From: Bacteroidota bacterium
GTDB lineage: Bacteria > Bacteroidota > Bacteroidia > 2-12-FULL-35-15
Direction of reading: 5' to 3'
DNA: 7,495 bases
NCBI GenBank assembly: GCA_021413595.1
Contig: JAIOQD010000037.1
Span: 1-7,495, forward strand
Shown here piece by piece: positions 5,546 through 7,495 of this stretch. The position numbers were made by a program, and so were the translations under genes. The notes below the pieces were generated by a model, which made no database searches, had not been told where the DNA came from, and saw nothing but the letters and a program-made list of their open reading frames with translations. Each line of letters begins with the position of its first letter. The stretch's first letter is position 1.

Positions 5546-5560
5546 GAATTTTATTTTTGC
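5528..5560 (+). promoter_or_regulatory. Candidate plus-strand promoter with no gene behind it
   Basis: TTG (5528-5530), 21 bases, then TATTTTTG (5552-5559) followed by C: an exact TAnnTTTG box. Downstream on this strand there is only a 13-codon ORF (ATG at 5574) and then the antisense strand of the recombinase gene. The TTG overlaps the terminator stem. It may be chance, or the promoter of a gene displaced by the integrated element. Confidence 0.35.
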
Positions 5561-5612
5561 AGAGTGGTGCTGAAATGTGGTGCGGAGTTTTCATCATTTT
5601 TAAGCCGATAAA

Positions 5613-6902
5613 TTAGTCAAACAGGTTAAAATCGCTGAGATTTGCTGCTATAAAAGCCTCTGCTATATAATGGTCTCTGATAACCTGGTCGTCACCATGT
5701 CCCGTAAACATTTTGGTTTTATCTCCAAGTTTTAAAGAAAGGTAGGAAATGTAAGTTTTTCTAAGGTCTTTAAACTCTATTTTTCTATTTGTTACGTATT
5801 TAATAAAATGTGCGAAGCCCCGAGTCAGTTCATTCATTAGATATTTGGTACTCATGTTAGGATCTCGTTCCAAAATATAGTCGTCTGTGTTCTTTTTAAT
5901 TTCGTATCCCAACTCTATCAGCAAATTTTGCAAACTCATAGTAATTGGGATTGGTTTTTCATATTTCCCATTATCTGTGCTAAACATAATTCTGTTTACT
6001 TTCAAATTATTAATATTAAGTATTCTACAGGTATTTCCTTTTATTATTATTTCACGAATATTGCTCCACTTAAGTAGCATAATTTCTTCTCGCCTGAGAC
6101 CAGTCTCTAATCCAATTTTGAAAGCAGCAGGCAACCAGCTATGATAAAAATATCTTTTTTTACCTGATTTATCTACCCTAACACTATTTTGGGCAGTTGT
6201 CACTTCTATTAGCTTGCTAAACTCCTCTTGGGTTATCCAATTTTTTTGCTGTTTACCAAAACTTAACTTTGCACTTTTGAAAACATTTATAATTTCATAT
6301 CGCTTAACCCTAATTACCCAATTCACGAAGGTCTTCATAACAACGAAATGTTTAGAATAGTGGGAAGCTGATATCGGTTTTTTTGTCAAATATGCATGTA
6401 GGTGTTCAACTTCGTCATCGCCAATTTCTTTTAGATCCATCGTTTCGATGATGTACCCTTTAGCCTTTAATACTTTACAAAATTTTAAAAGAACCATTTT
6501 AGTTTCACGAACATATTCCACGCTAAGATTTCTGGATAAATGTTCATGAGAACCGGAACCGGAAATACTATTTAAATAGTCTTTCATAAGTGCTGGCATT
6601 GTTGTGTCAAGCGCCCTTTTTTTGATAGAATCTTTGCGATAATTATCGCGTGCTAGCATTTCTTTAAATTTAACGTACTCAATTAGCACTTCGTCAAATT
6701 TTTGTGATTTTGCCATTTTCATTCTTTTTTTTGTTTTTGTTTTCGGCACATGAACAATCATAATATATTTATGTTTGTTTTTAAATTGACATGTTTTAAT
6801 ACCATTATTTGTCAGCCTACATGTATCACTGACGGTCCATTTGCATTTACTGCATTTTACTTTAATTCCACATCGAGAATAATTTGCCGGTACTTTTATC
6901 AT
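5613..6902 (-). CDS. Tyrosine recombinase / phage-type integrase
   Basis: Site-specific recombinase that would integrate and excise the element. It has 429 residues. The N-terminus (1-60) is Cys-rich (C11, C17, C20, C28, C38), which may be a zinc-ribbon-like arm followed by an arm-type strand (KYIMIVHVPKTK). A helical core-binding domain spans about 70-215 and the catalytic domain about 222-425. Catalytic residues: R270 (TGLRREEI), a Lys in the 301-316 hairpin, K378-D379-L380-R381 (the usual HxxR with Lys in place of the first His), H402 (TGHGDD) and nucleophile Y412 (DHYIAEA). All boxes are otherwise intact, so it is probably active. The ATG at 6902 lies two bases after the stop of the upstream gene, so the pair is likely co-translated. 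The 3' end faces tRNA-Leu, with 108 bases between; no terminator is seen on this strand there. Confidence 0.93.
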   Translation of the reverse strand: MIKVPANYSRCGIKVKCSKCKWTVSDTCRLTNNGIKTCQFKNKHKYIMIVHVPKTKTKKRMKMAKSQKFDEVLIEYVKFKEMLARDNYRKDSIKKRALDTTMPALMKDYLNSISGSGSHEHLSRNLSVEYVRETKMVLLKFCKVLKAKGYIIETMDLKEIGDDEVEHLHAYLTKKPISASHYSKHFVVMKTFVNWVIRVKRYEIINVFKSAKLSFGKQQKNWITQEEFSKLIEVTTAQNSVRVDKSGKKRYFYHSWLPAAFKIGLETGLRREEIMLLKWSNIREIIIKGNTCRILNINNLKVNRIMFSTDNGKYEKPIPITMSLQNLLIELGYEIKKNTDDYILERDPNMSTKYLMNELTRGFAHFIKYVTNRKIEFKDLRKTYISYLSLKLGDKTKMFTGHGDDQVIRDHYIAEAFIAANLSDFNLFD

Positions 6903-6904
6903 AT

Positions 6905-7255
6905 CTATGCAGCTTTGAGTTCTTTGAGAAAATCTTCGGTTACTTTACTGTTTCTTTCTATATATTTATTTTTAACTTTTTCCGTAACCGGTGCGTCCAA
7001 TAATTCAGCTAATACCGATTTATTATCTTCTTTAAGAGCATTCATTATTTTGTCTGGATTGTCGTAATTGGCTACAACATATTTTTCTATTTCCAGAGCT
7101 ACAAATCGCTCAACAAAATCAATAACCGTATATTTTTTCTTTCCAATTTTTATAACAGGAACTTTATTTTCTGTGCACCAATCTTCAATTGTTCTATCGT
7201 CCTTCCAACCAAGTAGGTCAATTAGCGAGTTTATTTCTAATAATTTTTCTTTCAT
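6905..7255 (-). CDS. Excisionase-like / helix-turn-helix DNA-binding protein
   Basis: 116 residues from the ATG at 7255. Residues 7-50 (start INSLIDLLGWKDDRTIEDWC) carry a winged-helix pattern like MerR/excisionase-type proteins: a first helix, a turn, a recognition helix with D25-W26-C27, then a basic strand pair VPVIKIGKKKYTV, followed by an acidic and lysine-rich helical tail. Such small proteins beside a tyrosine recombinase often act as directionality factors or regulators of the recombinase; here that role is inferred from the fold pattern and from the two-base spacing to the recombinase start. An in-frame GTG at 7300 would add 15 residues (many Lys and His) that overlap the remnant of the second recombinase, so the ATG is preferred. 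I see no good promoter directly upstream; transcription may come from further right. Confidence 0.75.
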   Translation of the reverse strand: MKEKLLEINSLIDLLGWKDDRTIEDWCTENKVPVIKIGKKKYTVIDFVERFVALEIEKYVVANYDNPDKIMNALKEDNKSVLAELLDAPVTEKVKNKYIERNSKVTEDFLKELKAA

Positions 7256-7316
7256 TTTAATTGTTTTAAATTGTTTTTTTGTATGCCTTTTCGATAGCAC
7301 CGGTATTACATGTTTT

Positions 7317-7495
7317 TTAGAAAATGGGCAACCTCCCTGTTTTTATAATAAATTCGGTGAGATATTTTTTTCGCAAGGCTTTAAATGTGATGTTCTCACC
7401 GGTTTCTAATTGCTTATAGAAATGCGTGAATGATTTGCTTAATAAATCAATTACGTTGCGTCTTGACAAGTTGGCTTCCGGGGCAAGTATATAAT
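7317..7495 (-). pseudogene. C-terminal remnant of a second tyrosine recombinase (5' end outside window)
   Basis: Reading the minus strand from base 7493 gives 58 residues and then TAA (7319-7317). They align without strain to residues 342-394 of the intact recombinase: both start YIL, share F-x-HF, then I-x-FK-x-LRK-x-Y, about 19 of 53 positions identical by hand count. The TFKALRKKY segment corresponds to the KxxR box. The frame then stops where the GH box and nucleophile Tyr should come. After the stop the same frame reads on to a second TAA at 7268-7266 (KTCNTGAIEKAYKKTI), which may be the old C-terminus with Cys where Tyr is expected and about ten residues missing. So this copy lacks catalytic residues and is probably inactive. 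The 5' part and possible intactness upstream are not visible. Confidence 0.7.

Larger units (their letters stand above)
5505..7495. mobile_element. Probable end of an integrated element next to tRNA-Leu
   Basis: A tyrosine recombinase, an excisionase-like protein and a second, decayed recombinase all lie on the minus strand directly after a tRNA-Leu, a usual type of target for such enzymes. The left limit is taken as the end of tRNA-Leu and is approximate. No second copy of the tRNA 3' end is visible in the window, so the attachment sites and the type of element (genomic island, phage or conjugative element) are not established. Confidence 0.4.

Noticed and set aside
5307..5597. Minus-strand ORF of 96 codons (ends TRFELATSTL...)
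   Set aside because: Antisense translation of the two tRNA genes and their terminators; peptides of this type are common false predictions over tRNAs.
5887..6144. Plus-strand ORF of 85 codons
   Set aside because: Antisense inside the recombinase; hydrophobic only because it is the complement of Lys/Glu-rich coding DNA.
6750..7067. Plus-strand ORF of 105 codons
   Set aside because: Antisense to the recombinase N-terminus and the excisionase-like gene.
7068..7409. Plus-strand ORF of 113 codons
   Set aside because: Antisense to the excisionase-like gene and the recombinase remnant; Phe/Ser-rich composition typical of a complement of A-rich coding DNA.
1..7495. CRISPR array, toxin-antitoxin pair or defence island
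   Set aside because: No regularly spaced repeats and no recognisable toxin, antitoxin or defence protein; the two-base-spaced pair at 5613-7255 is a recombinase with a DNA-binding partner.

Overview
The window looks like a chromosomal segment of an AT-rich member of the Bacteroidota. Three things suggest this: an alternative complex III gene (actF) directly upstream of A1-type cytochrome c oxidase genes, the absence of Shine-Dalgarno-like sequences, and promoter boxes of the Bacteroidota form TTG/TTTG - about 18-21 bases - TAnnTTTG. The order or family cannot be fixed from this sequence.

Region 1 (1-3874, plus strand) is the end of a respiratory operon: the C-terminal half of actF, then coxB (subunit II) and coxA (subunit I). 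Alternative complex III oxidises quinol, and the oxidase passes the electrons to oxygen while pumping protons. In this phylum the two are known to work as a supercomplex. No subunit III gene follows; a strong rho-independent terminator closes the unit. Both intergenic gaps contain imperfect GC-richer hairpins set in AT-rich DNA. The last hairpin before coxB and the last before coxA end 19 and 18 bases ahead of the respective ATG.

Region 2 (3801-5128) holds a repeat-flanked terminator, a secreted or outer-membrane beta-barrel-like protein of unknown function (plus strand), and a small TerB-like protein (minus strand) convergent with it.

Region 3 (5181-5545) is a short tRNA transcription unit: a good promoter, a tRNA-like half molecule with no 3' half, tRNA-Gly(GCC), a hairpin with a T-tract, tRNA-Leu(UAA), and a strong terminator.

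Region 4 (5546-7495, minus strand) looks like one end of an integrated element next to tRNA-Leu. It has a tyrosine recombinase, an excisionase-like DNA-binding protein two bases upstream of it, and, entering from the right edge, the C-terminal remnant of a second recombinase of the same family that has lost its last catalytic boxes. The far end of the element is outside the window, so its boundaries and cargo are unknown. I see no clear defence system, CRISPR array or wholly novel system. The most unusual items are the tRNA-like leader, the hairpins at a fixed distance from the cox start codons, and the paired intact and decayed recombinases.
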